From NCBI GenBank assembly GCA_045656625.1, contig JAZORL010000078.1, forward strand, positions 1-49,585: DNA of 49,585 bases, given 5' to 3'. Shown here one piece after another: positions 36,501-44,473 of this stretch (position 1 is its first letter; every line of letters starts with the position of its first letter). The position numbers and the translations under genes were made by a program. Source of the DNA: Scatosoma sp045656625. Its GTDB lineage: Bacteria > Bacillota > Clostridia > Christensenellales > Borkfalkiaceae. The notes beneath the pieces were generated by a model, which saw only the letters and a program-made list of their open reading frames with translations, had not been told where the DNA came from and made no database searches.

Positions 36501-36683
36501 TTTATCCCCGAATGCGTATTCTTCCTTCACCTCGTCGGCAAGCTCTACCGACACTTCCGCGCCGGCACGATGCATCCTATCCTTTACAAGCCCTATCGAG
36601 CCAAGCAAAAGCAACACAAGGCTTGCCAAGAATAACGGCACGAGAATAAGGAATTTTTTTGTTTTCAAATTTTGTTTGTTCAT
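33570..36683 (-). CDS. Membrane-anchored Ig-like surface protein with duplicated beta-sandwich
   Basis: 1,037 residues; a signal anchor spans about 11-33 (FLILVPLFLASLVLLLLGSI). Then come a small beta domain (45-125), a lectin-like beta-sandwich (about 135-365), several Ig-like domains (370-650), a second beta-sandwich related to the first (about 665-830), and two terminal Ig-like domains ending FEKNVVVSED. Both sandwiches share a GFPSGK motif followed by a beta strand and a CGVN or ILGVD turn. It is encoded between the ABC permeases and the DUF4838 lipoprotein. It is probably a surface scaffold or glycan-binding protein; no sorting motif or enzyme motif is seen. Confidence 0.82.
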   Translation of the reverse strand: MNKQNLKTKKFLILVPLFLASLVLLLLGSIGLVKDRMHRAGAEVSVELADEVKEEYAFGDKFVLPNCTFEKEGQSVAGIASLQFPDGTQSNKSEVTLNQSGRYVLKYIATIDGKVYTQEYEFGVFGRLASYENEKTSIAYGECTAFGASSTGLNVRIANGDKLTFNHVFEMDKLTMATKLVEGFIVPDVQGTADFARMVFTFTDVEDPSVQLVYFGNFHNDVNAYGLTFFTAAGNGQVQCGLEHVGKLHVGSTLGCMVPHSFIAKDTGLFYGAQAPKDAPPDSKTFCISYDSKTKQAWAGGKIISDLDDSNYYDSLWFGFPSGKAKLTISALNYNSATANMCFTSILGVDLSAENFIDEEAPVITVNSDYEKMPDGVVGKNYPVPTASARDQVNGVCFVNVSVWYNYGAADQKMIDVVNGKFTIGKVGAYAIVYEAQDYSGNVARQVCWLRAKLANNVDQVTLSVDEAYETEKMVGVRYPLPQVEVSGGSGNKELSYELKKGKTDCEIVDGTFCLEEAGEWILTCKAVDYVGNVAIKEIALNGVISDKPIIVEMPIFPVAYISERVYELPALSVYDYTSGSKVEKSCEICVEYAGESKSYKAGDSFKPVVETSKEMVKIVYLCDGEEVTSVEVPVIIVFKRERIPGAAERYQNVVAMEEYFYTEDNLTFTNNVALANVRGLMIEANDDMEKATLSFINAQVANYFSLGFFTVPNASKFSSIQIVLTDSCEPSVSVTASLKKDDGQTLLTIGDTSIPMLLDFDGEAATSFNVGFAENQFVVNSTTSVAISKTDAGKTFNGFPSGKVNFQIIVSDMEKGGAIFLNKVCGVNANNKQDNARPIVTTINPIEKNLFKDTIYTFQKFIVGDLLCPNVVATMTVISPSGEVVTSVDGIVLNDVDALSEYKVKMSEYGNYQVILRVKESEGWKYSNEAEIPYTTITVIDGEAPTIEFDDDFDTDLEVGDVLKIPTFTISDNYTASENITVMITVTNPKGLPVYLYNEDRAVRCEYAGIYRVTILVMDEMGNLTTFEKNVVVSED

Positions 36684-36704
36684 TTTACGCTCCTCGTCGT
36701 AACT

Positions 36705-37607
36705 TTAGCCTTTCAAGCCGCCAACGGATAAATTTCCCATCAATCTCTTACTGAAAATCGAGAAGAATATGATTACGGGCACCGCTACCAAAAGCGCCGT
36801 TGACATCAAGAACGGAGGCGAAGAATAAGACACAGACGAACTGCCCTCTTGTTTTACCTGATCGATCGATTGCCAATACAAAAGCAAGGATAACGTCGGA
36901 TAATCCTGCAAGAAATAGTTCGGAATCAAATAATCGTTCCAGTACTCGATAAAGATAATCAAGAAAATCGACCAGAAAGTATATTTCACGAGCGGCATAG
37001 CGATATTGCACATTACTTGCATATCGTTCGCACCGTCAATGCGCGCCGCTTCGTAGTAACCAGTAGGCATCGAAGCAAACACGGCATAAAACACCAAGAA
37101 ATACATACCAAGGAAGTTGGCACGCATAATCCACATACCCCAAATCTTGTTGTAGAGTTTCAAATCCATCGCCATTTGAATTTCCGCCGCCTGACTGCCG
37201 ACTACGGGCACAATCATTGTCACGATAACGGTGATGTATACGATTTGCGAAAACCAATTCTTGTAGCGAGCGCAAAGATACGCAACGACACAAGTGACCA
37301 AACACTTGACAAGCGCACAACCGCCAGCATACAGCAAGGTGTACCATGCAGATTTCATAATGGTAATGTTAGGAAAAATTTTATTGACCGTCTTAATATT
37401 TTCCCACAAGACAAATTTTTTGGGCATACCGATGTGATTGACATCGCCGCCAAATACGGAACCGGCATAATCGGTATACGATTTCGAACCGGTTAAAACT
37501 GCCCAAAACAGCATTAGGAACATAAACAATGCGTATGCTACCAATACGGTGAGCAAGGTTGTCGTCAAAGGGGTAAACTTATTTTTCGTCGCACGAGATT
37601 TACTCAT
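36705..37607 (-). CDS. Carbohydrate ABC transporter permease, MalG type
   Basis: A 300-residue membrane protein with six predicted spans. The cytoplasmic EAA loop YYEAARIDGANDMQVMCNIA identifies the second permease of the CUT1 sugar transporter type, contacting the shared ATPase. It ends with FSKRLMGNLSVGGLKG, a typical MalG-like end. It follows the other permease by 12 bp and precedes the large surface protein gene by 21 bp. No ATP-binding subunit gene is in the window, so an MsmK/MsmX-like ATPase from elsewhere must serve it. Confidence 0.93.
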   Translation of the reverse strand: MSKSRATKNKFTPLTTTLLTVLVAYALFMFLMLFWAVLTGSKSYTDYAGSVFGGDVNHIGMPKKFVLWENIKTVNKIFPNITIMKSAWYTLLYAGGCALVKCLVTCVVAYLCARYKNWFSQIVYITVIVTMIVPVVGSQAAEIQMAMDLKLYNKIWGMWIMRANFLGMYFLVFYAVFASMPTGYYEAARIDGANDMQVMCNIAMPLVKYTFWSIFLIIFIEYWNDYLIPNYFLQDYPTLSLLLYWQSIDQVKQEGSSSVSYSSPPFLMSTALLVAVPVIIFFSIFSKRLMGNLSVGGLKG

Positions 37608-37619
37608 AATTCCACCCCC

Positions 37620-38534
37620 TTAATCTTCCGACGGCCCGAATTTTTCGAGCAATCTCTTCACCGCAAACGTAAGCGGAATTGCAATCAACGTCAAGATAAA
37701 GCCAAGCGCCGCAACAGGAGGCAAATCCTGCAAGTTGTCACGAGTTGCGCCCGTTTCCACGTACAAGAAATAGCCCAGCGACCAAGTATCAGCATAGGGA
37801 TTGAACAATGCCAAATTGTAATGATTGGTAAAAATCGTCGCTACGCCCGTCACCAAGAACACCGAAAGAGTCGAGAAGGTCATCGGCAATACGATATGCC
37901 AAAATTCCTTAAGCCCCGACGCACCGTCCAATGTCCCCGCCTCAATCACTTCCGGAGGAATGTCGAACATTTTATTCGCATACATCAATACCGACGTACC
38001 AAAGCTAATGTATAAATTATAAAAAATAACGTACGCAAATTGATGGCGGTTAAATAAGAAAGCGTTCGAATCGAAAAACTCATATGCGCCCACGTTAAAC
38101 AGCGATTTATACGTCAATACAAACGCCGCTGCCGGAATAATCGAGGGAACAAACAAGAGCACTCTAAATACTTTTGAAAGTGGCATTTTCTTGTAAATAT
38201 AGTACGCAAAAAGCAAACCCAAAGGAATGCTTACGCAAAGCGTAATTGCGTAATACAACAACGACATTTTCGAGGTTTCCAATAAATTTTTGAAGTTCGT
38301 ATCGTTCGTAAACCATTCCACTATGTGCTTAAACGAAAAGCTGCTCCCAGCAATTTCATCGTTTTTTATTTTGAATTTTGTAAACGCATAGGTGAAGGAA
38401 CGAAAGTTTACCCCGATGTAAAAAATCAAAAACTGTATCACCGGCAAGGCCATAAGAGCAACGTAAAATACGTTGCTCCCACGTTGCATCTTATTGCTCT
38501 TTCTCTTCTTTTTCGTCTTTAAGTTATCCAACAT
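37620..38534 (-). CDS. Carbohydrate ABC transporter permease, MalF/UgpA type
   Basis: A 304-residue protein with a basic N-terminus (KTKKKRKSNKMQRG) and about six membrane spans. The EAA loop reads VIEAGTLDGASGLKEFWHIV, characteristic of the first CUT1 permease. It lies 9 bp after the solute-binding protein gene and 12 bp before its partner permease. Together with them it forms the import part of the glycan locus, most probably for a di- or oligosaccharide containing beta-linked galactose, judged from the GH112 gene in the same run. Confidence 0.93.
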   Translation of the reverse strand: MLDNLKTKKKRKSNKMQRGSNVFYVALMALPVIQFLIFYIGVNFRSFTYAFTKFKIKNDEIAGSSFSFKHIVEWFTNDTNFKNLLETSKMSLLYYAITLCVSIPLGLLFAYYIYKKMPLSKVFRVLLFVPSIIPAAAFVLTYKSLFNVGAYEFFDSNAFLFNRHQFAYVIFYNLYISFGTSVLMYANKMFDIPPEVIEAGTLDGASGLKEFWHIVLPMTFSTLSVFLVTGVATIFTNHYNLALFNPYADTWSLGYFLYVETGATRDNLQDLPPVAALGFILTLIAIPLTFAVKRLLEKFGPSED

Positions 38535-38543
38535 AAATGTTCC

Positions 38544-40241
38544 TTAAATTACTTTTTTCCAAATGTTGAGTTCCTTGAAATATTTGTGCATTCCGTTGAA
38601 GTAATTTTCCGTCGAATGTCCTTGTTCTACTGCTTCTACAAAGTAGGTACGATAATCGGTCGATTTATACAAGGGGCTACCTGCACCGGAGTTATCAATT
38701 TCCTTGAAGGTCGATTGATTGCCGCCGAACAGGTCGTTCTTTGCATAAGGGAATACGATATCCGAATTCTTATAAACGTCATAGTAGGATTTTCCGAAAT
38801 AGGACAAGCCTTCGTATTGTTCGCCCGTCAAACTATAATTCAACGCCTTCGTACAACCGGTAAGTTGGGTGAATTTCGCAAGCTGTTCGTCACTATTTGC
38901 AAATTGAATGAAATCAATCGCATACTTGTATTGCCAGCTATTTACGTCCACACCCTTCTTCATGATACACAAGGGGTACATAAGATCGTAGAGCGTCGAA
39001 TTCGTATTTTCACTCTTCGTCGACTTCGGCAACGGCATCCAGCCTACTCTTCTATTCTTTTCGTTGTATTTCCCGTTTTGGTAATCGCCAAATTCGTTGA
39101 ATACACCCGTCGCTTCTTCATGCCACCAGCTACCGTCCAAAAGCATTGCGTTGCTCTTTTCTTGCCCAAGCTTTAAAAAGTCGCGTTGCGCCGTTTCATG
39201 CGAATACTCACCAAAAAGGGTTGCTTCATAGTCCTTACCGCTAACGTATTCCTTGTCGTACAACGTTTCATACAAATCCATTGCGTAATATTTACCCGCT
39301 TGACGAGCAAGTTCCGCGCCATTCGAGCCATCAATTTGAGTGGGTTCTGTGTCTTCTACGAATGCGCCGTTCTTTGCAACACCGAGATTTTTCGCTTCGC
39401 CGTTGAAGGTGAAGTTCAAGCGCATTTGTTCATAGCCTTCGAAATCGGCCGCCAATGCGTTGATAAAGTGGGTCAAATATGCGTTTCTATGCGTACCCGA
39501 CCAAACCAAAGGATTGTCACCGCCGACAGAAGCGATATAATCGCAAAGAATGATAAAGTCTTCATACGTTGCAGGCAAGCCGTCGTCAGCGTTCCCCTTT
39601 TCACCGTCAGGGCCAGCCGTCTTTTCCGCCACAGGTTCGCCCTCCATCGCCTTCCCGATACATGCGTATTCGGGATAAGCAGGATCATAGCCCTCCGCCA
39701 AATAATAACCTTTTTCATCAAAAAGGTCTACGTTATATACGATACCAAAGCTCGTAAAATAATGAGGATATGCATAATAGCGAGTTTCCCCGTTTACTTG
39801 ACGCGCAAAATAATCCTTTTGGTCAGGGAACATTTTGTCCTCTAACGTCTTGCCGTCTTTATCGTAAGGGTTCGGTTTGGTGATTGCATCGGAAATGTCC
39901 GCAACGTACTCACCGCCCACCAATTCGTAATAGTCCTTCTGCTCCAAGAAATAGATAATTTCATCGCGACCGCTCATCGATGTGGGCGCAACGTCTTTCT
40001 TTTGGCTCGTGGGTTTCACTTTAATCCCCTTCTTGCCGTCAATTTCCGTATCCTTATGCACCTCTTCAAAGTCTTTAATTAAATCGGTAAACCATTGCGA
40101 ACCAAAGCCACTCGTAAAGCTATATACGTACAAGGTCGCTTGCTCACTACCGCCGCCACCGCCGCCACCGCAGCCCGCCGAAGCAAGCAACGTCGTCGCG
40201 ATAATTGCGCCGGATATCAATTTTTTCGTAAAGTTTCTCAT
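38544..40241 (-). CDS. Extracellular sugar-binding lipoprotein (ABC transporter)
   Basis: 565 residues with a lipoprotein signal ending at Cys24 (LLASAGC) followed by a glycine run. The fold pattern is that of family 1 solute-binding proteins: TLYVYSFTSGFGSQWFTDLI at the start and a late IDFIQFANSDEQLAKFTQLTG. At 565 residues it is longer than simple maltose-binding types, as seen for oligosaccharide binders. It is the first gene after the promoter at 40277-40306, with an AGGAGG site 7 bp before ATG, and would deliver substrate to the two permeases downstream. Confidence 0.92.
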   Translation of the reverse strand: MRNFTKKLISGAIIATTLLASAGCGGGGGGGSEQATLYVYSFTSGFGSQWFTDLIKDFEEVHKDTEIDGKKGIKVKPTSQKKDVAPTSMSGRDEIIYFLEQKDYYELVGGEYVADISDAITKPNPYDKDGKTLEDKMFPDQKDYFARQVNGETRYYAYPHYFTSFGIVYNVDLFDEKGYYLAEGYDPAYPEYACIGKAMEGEPVAEKTAGPDGEKGNADDGLPATYEDFIILCDYIASVGGDNPLVWSGTHRNAYLTHFINALAADFEGYEQMRLNFTFNGEAKNLGVAKNGAFVEDTEPTQIDGSNGAELARQAGKYYAMDLYETLYDKEYVSGKDYEATLFGEYSHETAQRDFLKLGQEKSNAMLLDGSWWHEEATGVFNEFGDYQNGKYNEKNRRVGWMPLPKSTKSENTNSTLYDLMYPLCIMKKGVDVNSWQYKYAIDFIQFANSDEQLAKFTQLTGCTKALNYSLTGEQYEGLSYFGKSYYDVYKNSDIVFPYAKNDLFGGNQSTFKEIDNSGAGSPLYKSTDYRTYFVEAVEQGHSTENYFNGMHKYFKELNIWKKVI

Positions 40242-40276
40242 AACAGATCCTCCTTTTTCTTTTATTTTTCAAATTT

Positions 40277-40306
40277 ATTTTATCATAAATATATATTGTA
40301 GCGCAA
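40277..40306 (-). promoter_or_regulatory. Promoter of the glycan uptake operon
   Basis: On the minus strand TTGCGC (40301-40306) and TAAAAT (40277-40282) are 18 bp apart. The -35 hexamer is poor, as expected for an activator-dependent promoter. A 14-bp candidate regulator site lies about 20 bp upstream of it. Confidence 0.65.
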
Positions 40307-40324
40307 TACGAAATTTTTACCAGT

Positions 40325-40338
40325 TTGTAGGGATTTTT
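40325..40338 (-). promoter_or_regulatory. Candidate AraC-regulator site, copy 1
   Basis: AAAAATCCCTACAA on the minus strand, just upstream of the uptake operon's -35. The identical 14-mer occurs on the opposite strand at 41446-41459, upstream of the araC-type gene. Location and identity suggest a regulator binding site; this is inference. Confidence 0.5.
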
Positions 40339-40350
40339 GACATAGAAAAC

Positions 40351-40381
40351 CCGAGGCACTTTATAAAAAAGATGTCCTCGG
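40351..40381. terminator. Terminator-like hairpin behind the AraC regulator gene
   Basis: CCGAGG (40351-40356) and CCTCGG (40376-40381) form a short stem with partly pairing flanks. T-runs flank it on the plus strand and GTTTTCT on the minus strand. It separates the regulator transcript from the uptake operon. Confidence 0.6.
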
Positions 40382-40424
40382 TTTTTTATATTTTTTTTTG
40401 TGGTATTAAACTGTGCTTAAAGGA

Positions 40425-41270
40425 TTAAGTATTGCGGTATTCGCTCGGCGTACAGCCATACTTATTTTTGAAACGTTCATAGAAGGTGTTTCGATCGGAA
40501 AAACCACACTCTTCGATGATTCTCTCAATCGTATAATCGCTATTTTTTAAGAGCTCGCAGCAACGTTTTAAGCGCACGTCCATAATGTAGTCGGTAAAGC
40601 TCATATTGAACGCTTTTTTGAAAAGTCGGCTAAAATATGCAGGGTTATAAAAACATCTTTGCGAGAGGTCGCTCAAAGAAATTTTTTCGTTGAAATGCTC
40701 CGTGATATAATCCAAAATATCCTGCGGAATCAAAAGATCCTTTTCGCTGTCTTTCACGAAAATTTTGCGGAATACTTTGCACAAAATGACGTTGATATAA
40801 GAATCTAAAATCAACGATTTAGCAAGCTCGTCTTTGGAAAGCTCCTGCTCGATATTTTTGAAGAGTGCGCAAATGTCGCCACGTTCGCTATAATCGAAGG
40901 AAACCAGCGGCCCTTTATCGTTCAATTCGTGCTGAATTTTCTCAAAGGATGTAAGCGCAAGGATATAGAATAAATTGTCGCTCTTCATCATATTTTTAGT
41001 GAAATAATCCACGCGAATCATCAAGTTATAGGCAAGCATCTTATCTTCCAACGTAAACGAGTGGGTGCAACCGTAATTAATGAAAAGCAAGTCCCCTGCC
41101 TTAACGGTAAATTCTTCGCCGTTGATGGAGTGTCTTCCAGCGCCCTCGATAACGTATACGATTTCCACAAAATCGTGGTCGTGAATAGCTTCGTCGCGGT
41201 TGTCACAAATCGTTTTTATCGCAACCATTGCATTGCTTTGAAATTCTTCCTCAGCCTTATAATGCAGCAT
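40425..41270 (-). CDS. AraC-family transcriptional regulator
   Basis: About 281 residues. An N-terminal cupin-like sensor domain (HDHDFVEIVYVIEGAGRHSI, about 30-110) is followed by a C-terminal double helix-turn-helix domain (about 185-281) with LSDLSQRCFYNPAYFSRLFK and IERIIEECGFSDRNTFYERF, the two AraC recognition helices. I place the start at the ATG at 41270; a GTG directly before it is possible, but the GGGGG site fits the ATG. It is encoded upstream of, and in the same direction as, the uptake operon and is its likely sugar-responsive activator. A 14-bp sequence shared by both upstream regions supports this. Confidence 0.92.
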   Translation of the reverse strand: MLHYKAEEEFQSNAMVAIKTICDNRDEAIHDHDFVEIVYVIEGAGRHSINGEEFTVKAGDLLFINYGCTHSFTLEDKMLAYNLMIRVDYFTKNMMKSDNLFYILALTSFEKIQHELNDKGPLVSFDYSERGDICALFKNIEQELSKDELAKSLILDSYINVILCKVFRKIFVKDSEKDLLIPQDILDYITEHFNEKISLSDLSQRCFYNPAYFSRLFKKAFNMSFTDYIMDVRLKRCCELLKNSDYTIERIIEECGFSDRNTFYERFKNKYGCTPSEYRNT

Positions 41271-41299
41271 CACACGCCCCCTTTTTTCTTATCGGTTTT

Positions 41300-41328
41300 A
41301 TTATAGCAAATTTTTTCGAAAAATTCAA
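41300..41328 (-). promoter_or_regulatory. Promoter of the AraC regulator gene
   Basis: On the minus strand TTGAAT (41323-41328) and TATAAT (41300-41305) are 17 bp apart, about 30 bp before the start codon. Confidence 0.8.
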
Positions 41329-41445
41329 GGCTTTTGAATTAATTTTATAAAAAGTCGACAAAATCCCATACATAAATACCCTTAAAAAAGTTTCATCGCA
41401 TACCTGCCCCCCTCATTTTCCCTAAAAACACTATTTTTTCGCATA

Positions 41446-41459
41446 AAAAATCCCTACAA
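41446..41459 (+). promoter_or_regulatory. Candidate AraC-regulator site, copy 2
   Basis: The plus-strand 14-mer AAAAATCCCTACAA is identical to the site near the uptake promoter, in opposite orientation, about 120 bp upstream of the regulator's -35. The rest of 41274-41564 holds only the regulator promoter and a terminator. Confidence 0.45.
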
Positions 41460-41531
41460 TTTTCTATTTTTTGCGGAATAAAAAACAGAATAAACTGGTT
41501 CTTATTGTTTTTATACCTTACAAAAATCACG

Positions 41532-41559
41532 AAAAAACACGCCATTGGGCGTGTTTTTT
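41532..41559. terminator. Terminator after the ferritin-like gene
   Basis: AAAAAACACGCC and GGCGTGTTTTTT form a perfect 12-bp stem around ATTG, with the A/T runs making it bidirectional. It lies 6 bp past the stop codon of the ferritin-like gene. Confidence 0.9.
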
Positions 41560-41564
41560 TCTCT

Positions 41565-42842
41565 CTAATCGTTGCAAAAGAAGTTTGTAGAATCCGCCGC
41601 ATCGGGTTTTCGTCCCACCGACGTATTGTCTTGGCGGCGATTGCGCAGCTCTTCCACCGGCGAAGGAGCGATTTGGAATCGATAATCCGCACCGCGACGG
41701 CAAATAAAATTCTCAATCACACAATGGGACGGAGTCATTTGCGAAGTGGGCTGTATCGTCTTTTGAAAACGGAAAAAATCGGCATTTTCAGGCAGTTCTC
41801 GCACGCGACGGTATTCCTCTCTATCCGTCGTGTATTGCACCGTTTCACCCAAGATTTTGCGCACGTATTGAATATTTTCGTGCAAGGACAAGGGTGCGGG
41901 AAATTCGGGGTCTTTAATAACTTCCTGCCATTCCTTTTTCTCATATTTTTGCAACAGCTCCGCCGCTTTATGAAGATGGGAAATTTCAAAAGCTAAATAC
42001 GTTTCCCAAAGCTTTTTAATACACGGATCGCTTTCCGTTTTATAGCAGGACCAATACAAATAGCACTCGCAATATTCGTGCCATAAAAGCATTTCCAGCC
42101 ACGTTGCGTTCGGGTCCATTAACGACTCGTAATGGGTGACGTGTTCTTCTTCGACGAGCGCAATTTCTTGGTACAGCCTTCTGCCCATATCCGTGCAAGC
42201 AAAGTTAGTGACGTTCATATAATAATTCATCGTTTGCTGTTCCGCCGCCGTGATAATCATCGTGGATAATACCGTTTGCGTGTCCGCTGTTTTTGCGTTA
42301 ATACTTCTTCGCACGTTATCCATAGGATAACGATGATGGGCAATCGTCGGTCGTCCAGGCATGATTTCCGTGTACCGCCCCACCAACCATTCCGCCGCAA
42401 CGCCTTGCTCCATTTCCAACAAATCCGCATAACGGTATAAATGGTCAAAATCTTCTAAGAGCGCAAAATCCAATGCGGTTTTCACGTTGCAGTCAAGCTC
42501 GCGTTTGGCAAGCTCCGCCGTCAAATCTACCGCCAGCTGTTCATAACCAATCGTATGCTCTAACGTGTTTTCATTGATGGGTTTGAGCAGGGAAATCTTT
42601 AATTGCTGCTGTTTCTCGATTTCACGCGTCAAGGCAAGCTCTCGCCGCAAATCATTATCGTGGACGTGCCGCGCAAGCTGATGAGAAAACCAATTCGCCT
42701 CAAATTCCGTACCGTTCATAAGGATAATACGGGTTTTGGTATACGGATCCACTTCGCGCTTATCGTAGGGCTTGGGATACAGTTCTTTCCAATTTTGCAA
42801 CGCCTTTTCTATCGGCATCGGCTTTTCATTAAACGGATTCAT
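41565..42842 (-). CDS. Ferritin-like (rubrerythrin-type) helical protein
   Basis: About 425 residues. It is rich in long helices with Glu and His pairs spaced as in di-iron four-helix bundles: LEHTIGYEQLAVDLTAELAK, LVEEEHVTHYESLM, WHEYCECYLYWS and LAFEISHLHKAAELLQKY. These suggest a ferritin-like fold and perhaps oxygen or peroxide defence in an anaerobe, but the exact family is not recognised. A His/Arg-rich N-terminal part (SHQLARHVHDNDLRRELALT) precedes it. I placed the start at the Met in MNPFNEKPMP, because AAAGGAG lies 9 bp upstream; the frame stays open 15 codons further. It is a single gene bounded by terminators on both sides. Confidence 0.75.
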   Translation of the reverse strand: MNPFNEKPMPIEKALQNWKELYPKPYDKREVDPYTKTRIILMNGTEFEANWFSHQLARHVHDNDLRRELALTREIEKQQQLKISLLKPINENTLEHTIGYEQLAVDLTAELAKRELDCNVKTALDFALLEDFDHLYRYADLLEMEQGVAAEWLVGRYTEIMPGRPTIAHHRYPMDNVRRSINAKTADTQTVLSTMIITAAEQQTMNYYMNVTNFACTDMGRRLYQEIALVEEEHVTHYESLMDPNATWLEMLLWHEYCECYLYWSCYKTESDPCIKKLWETYLAFEISHLHKAAELLQKYEKKEWQEVIKDPEFPAPLSLHENIQYVRKILGETVQYTTDREEYRRVRELPENADFFRFQKTIQPTSQMTPSHCVIENFICRRGADYRFQIAPSPVEELRNRRQDNTSVGRKPDAADSTNFFCND

Positions 42843-42910
42843 TGGGTTCGCTCCTTTATTTACTTTTCTAAAATAGAGTATGCCCAAATGGGAAAAATTG
42901 TATACAAAAA

Positions 42911-42933
42911 GGAGCCCGTTTCTCTCGGACTCC
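42911..42933 (-). terminator. Terminator after gdhA
   Basis: On the minus strand GGAGTCCG and CGGGCTCC pair (8 bp, one G-U, 7-nt loop) and TTTTTG follows. It lies about 20 bp after the gdhA stop codon. Confidence 0.85.
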
Positions 42934-42953
42934 CTTTCTTGTTCTCTTTTAGA

Positions 42954-44291
42954 TTACACAATACCATGCGCCATCATTGCTTCCGCAACCTTTTCAAAGC
43001 CTGCGATATTTGCACCCATTACGTAGTTGCCTTCGTAGCCGTATTTCTTCGCAGCCTTGTCGATATTATGATAGATGTTGATCATAATCGTTTTCAACTT
43101 CGCATCCACCTCTTCGCTCGACCAATACAGTCTGCCCGAGGATTGCGCCATTTCCAAAGCGGACGTAGCTACGCCGCCAGCGTTCGCCGCTTTTGCGGGA
43201 AGGTAAACCACGTTCTTCGCATTTTGGAATTCTTCGATTGCATCCAACGTCGAAGGCATATTCGCACCTTCCGCAACGTATTTTACGCCGTTCTTTACGA
43301 GCGCAGCCGCACTTTCACCATCGATTTCATTTTGCGTCGCGCAAGGCAATGCAACGTCGCAGGGAATCGTCCAAATCCCCTTGCAACCCTCTACGTACTT
43401 CGAGCCAGGCACTCTTTCCGCATACACTTTAATACGTGCGCGTTCTACTTCTTTGATTTGCTTAATCACGTCGAGTTGAATGCCGTTAGGATCGTAGATA
43501 TAGCCGTTAGAATCGTACATGGCTACCACCTTTGCCCCTAATTGCTGTGCTTTTTCACACGCATAGATGGCTACGTTGCCGCTACCAGAAACAATGGTCA
43601 CCTTATCCTTGAAGGAATCGCCGCGAAGTCTCATCGCCTCTGCCGTGATGTATACCAAGCCATAGCCCGTAGCTTCCTTTCTAATGAGCGAACCGCCATA
43701 GGAAAGACCTCTACCCGTCAACACGCCAACGTGTTCGTTGCGCAATCTCTTATACTGCCCGAACAGATATCCAACCTCTCTCGCGCCAACGCCGATGTCC
43801 CCAGCAGGTACGTCCGTATCCGCACCGATATGGCGGAAAAGCTCGTTCATAAAGCTTTGGCAAAACGCCATAATTTCTCTATCCGACTTACCCTTAGGGT
43901 CAAAGTCCGAACCGCCCTTACCGCCACCAATCGGCAAGCTCGTAAGGCTGTTTTTCAAAATTTGCTCCAACCCAAGGAATTTGATAACCGAAAGGTTTAC
44001 GGAAGGATGGAAACGAAGACCGCCCTTGTAGGGACCAATTGCGCTATTGAATTGTACGCGATAGCCCTTGTTCACTTGTACGTTGCCATTATCGTCTACC
44101 CAAGGCACACGGAATAAAATCGTGCGTTCGGGCTCGGTGAAGCGTTCCAAAAGCGCCGCCTTTTCATATTCGGGATGGGCGTTGATTACGGGTTCAAGTG
44201 TCAACAAAATTTCCGTTGCCGCTTGATGGAATTCCTTTTCACCAGGATTGCGTTTTTTCAAATCGTCTAATACTCTTTGTACGTAGCTCAT
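42954..44291 (-). CDS. gdhA: Glutamate dehydrogenase (hexameric, NADP type)
   Basis: About 445 residues, the standard length. It interconverts 2-oxoglutarate plus ammonia with glutamate. Motifs: YRVQFNSAIGPYKGGLRFHP, LPIGGGKGGSDFDPKGKSD with the catalytic Lys, PAGDIGVGAREVGYLFGQYK, and the nucleotide-binding region VTIVSGSGNVAIYACEKAQQ. NADP preference is inferred from similarity to the bacterial GdhA group. The start was set at MSYVQRVLDD because AGGAG lies 8 bp upstream; ten earlier codons are open but lack a binding site. It is a monocistronic gene with its own promoter and terminator. Confidence 0.96.
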   Translation of the reverse strand: MSYVQRVLDDLKKRNPGEKEFHQAATEILLTLEPVINAHPEYEKAALLERFTEPERTILFRVPWVDDNGNVQVNKGYRVQFNSAIGPYKGGLRFHPSVNLSVIKFLGLEQILKNSLTSLPIGGGKGGSDFDPKGKSDREIMAFCQSFMNELFRHIGADTDVPAGDIGVGAREVGYLFGQYKRLRNEHVGVLTGRGLSYGGSLIRKEATGYGLVYITAEAMRLRGDSFKDKVTIVSGSGNVAIYACEKAQQLGAKVVAMYDSNGYIYDPNGIQLDVIKQIKEVERARIKVYAERVPGSKYVEGCKGIWTIPCDVALPCATQNEIDGESAAALVKNGVKYVAEGANMPSTLDAIEEFQNAKNVVYLPAKAANAGGVATSALEMAQSSGRLYWSSEEVDAKLKTIMINIYHNIDKAAKKYGYEGNYVMGANIAGFEKVAEAMMAHGIV

Positions 44292-44355
44292 ATCACTAAC
44301 TCCTAAAAAAATAGATTTCAAATTGCTCTTCTATCGACTTTCTCGATATAACTAT

Positions 44356-44384
44356 ATCTTATCACTTTTTCCATATCATTGCAA
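44356..44384 (-). promoter_or_regulatory. Promoter of gdhA
   Basis: On the minus strand TTGCAA (44379-44384) and TAAGAT (44356-44361) are 17 bp apart. A small hairpin, TATCGA and TCGATA, lies in the leader. Confidence 0.75.
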
Positions 44385-44473
44385 GGATTTTACCACACTT
44401 TTTCACAAAAAGTATAAATACTTTTAATTTTTACCATATTTTTTAATGAAAAATAACTATTTTTTATATTGTA

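Noticed and set aside
15731..41412. The sequence CGCATACCTGCCCC at about 15732, 16617 and 41398 as a regulatory motif.
   Set aside because: Two copies are coding (both read GQVC in the GH112 gene) and the third lies between a terminator and a promoter without clear meaning; probably chance.
42888..42910. Upstream start (MGILYFRKVNKG...) for the ferritin-like protein.
   Set aside because: No binding site precedes it, whereas AAAGGAG stands 9 bp before the Met chosen.
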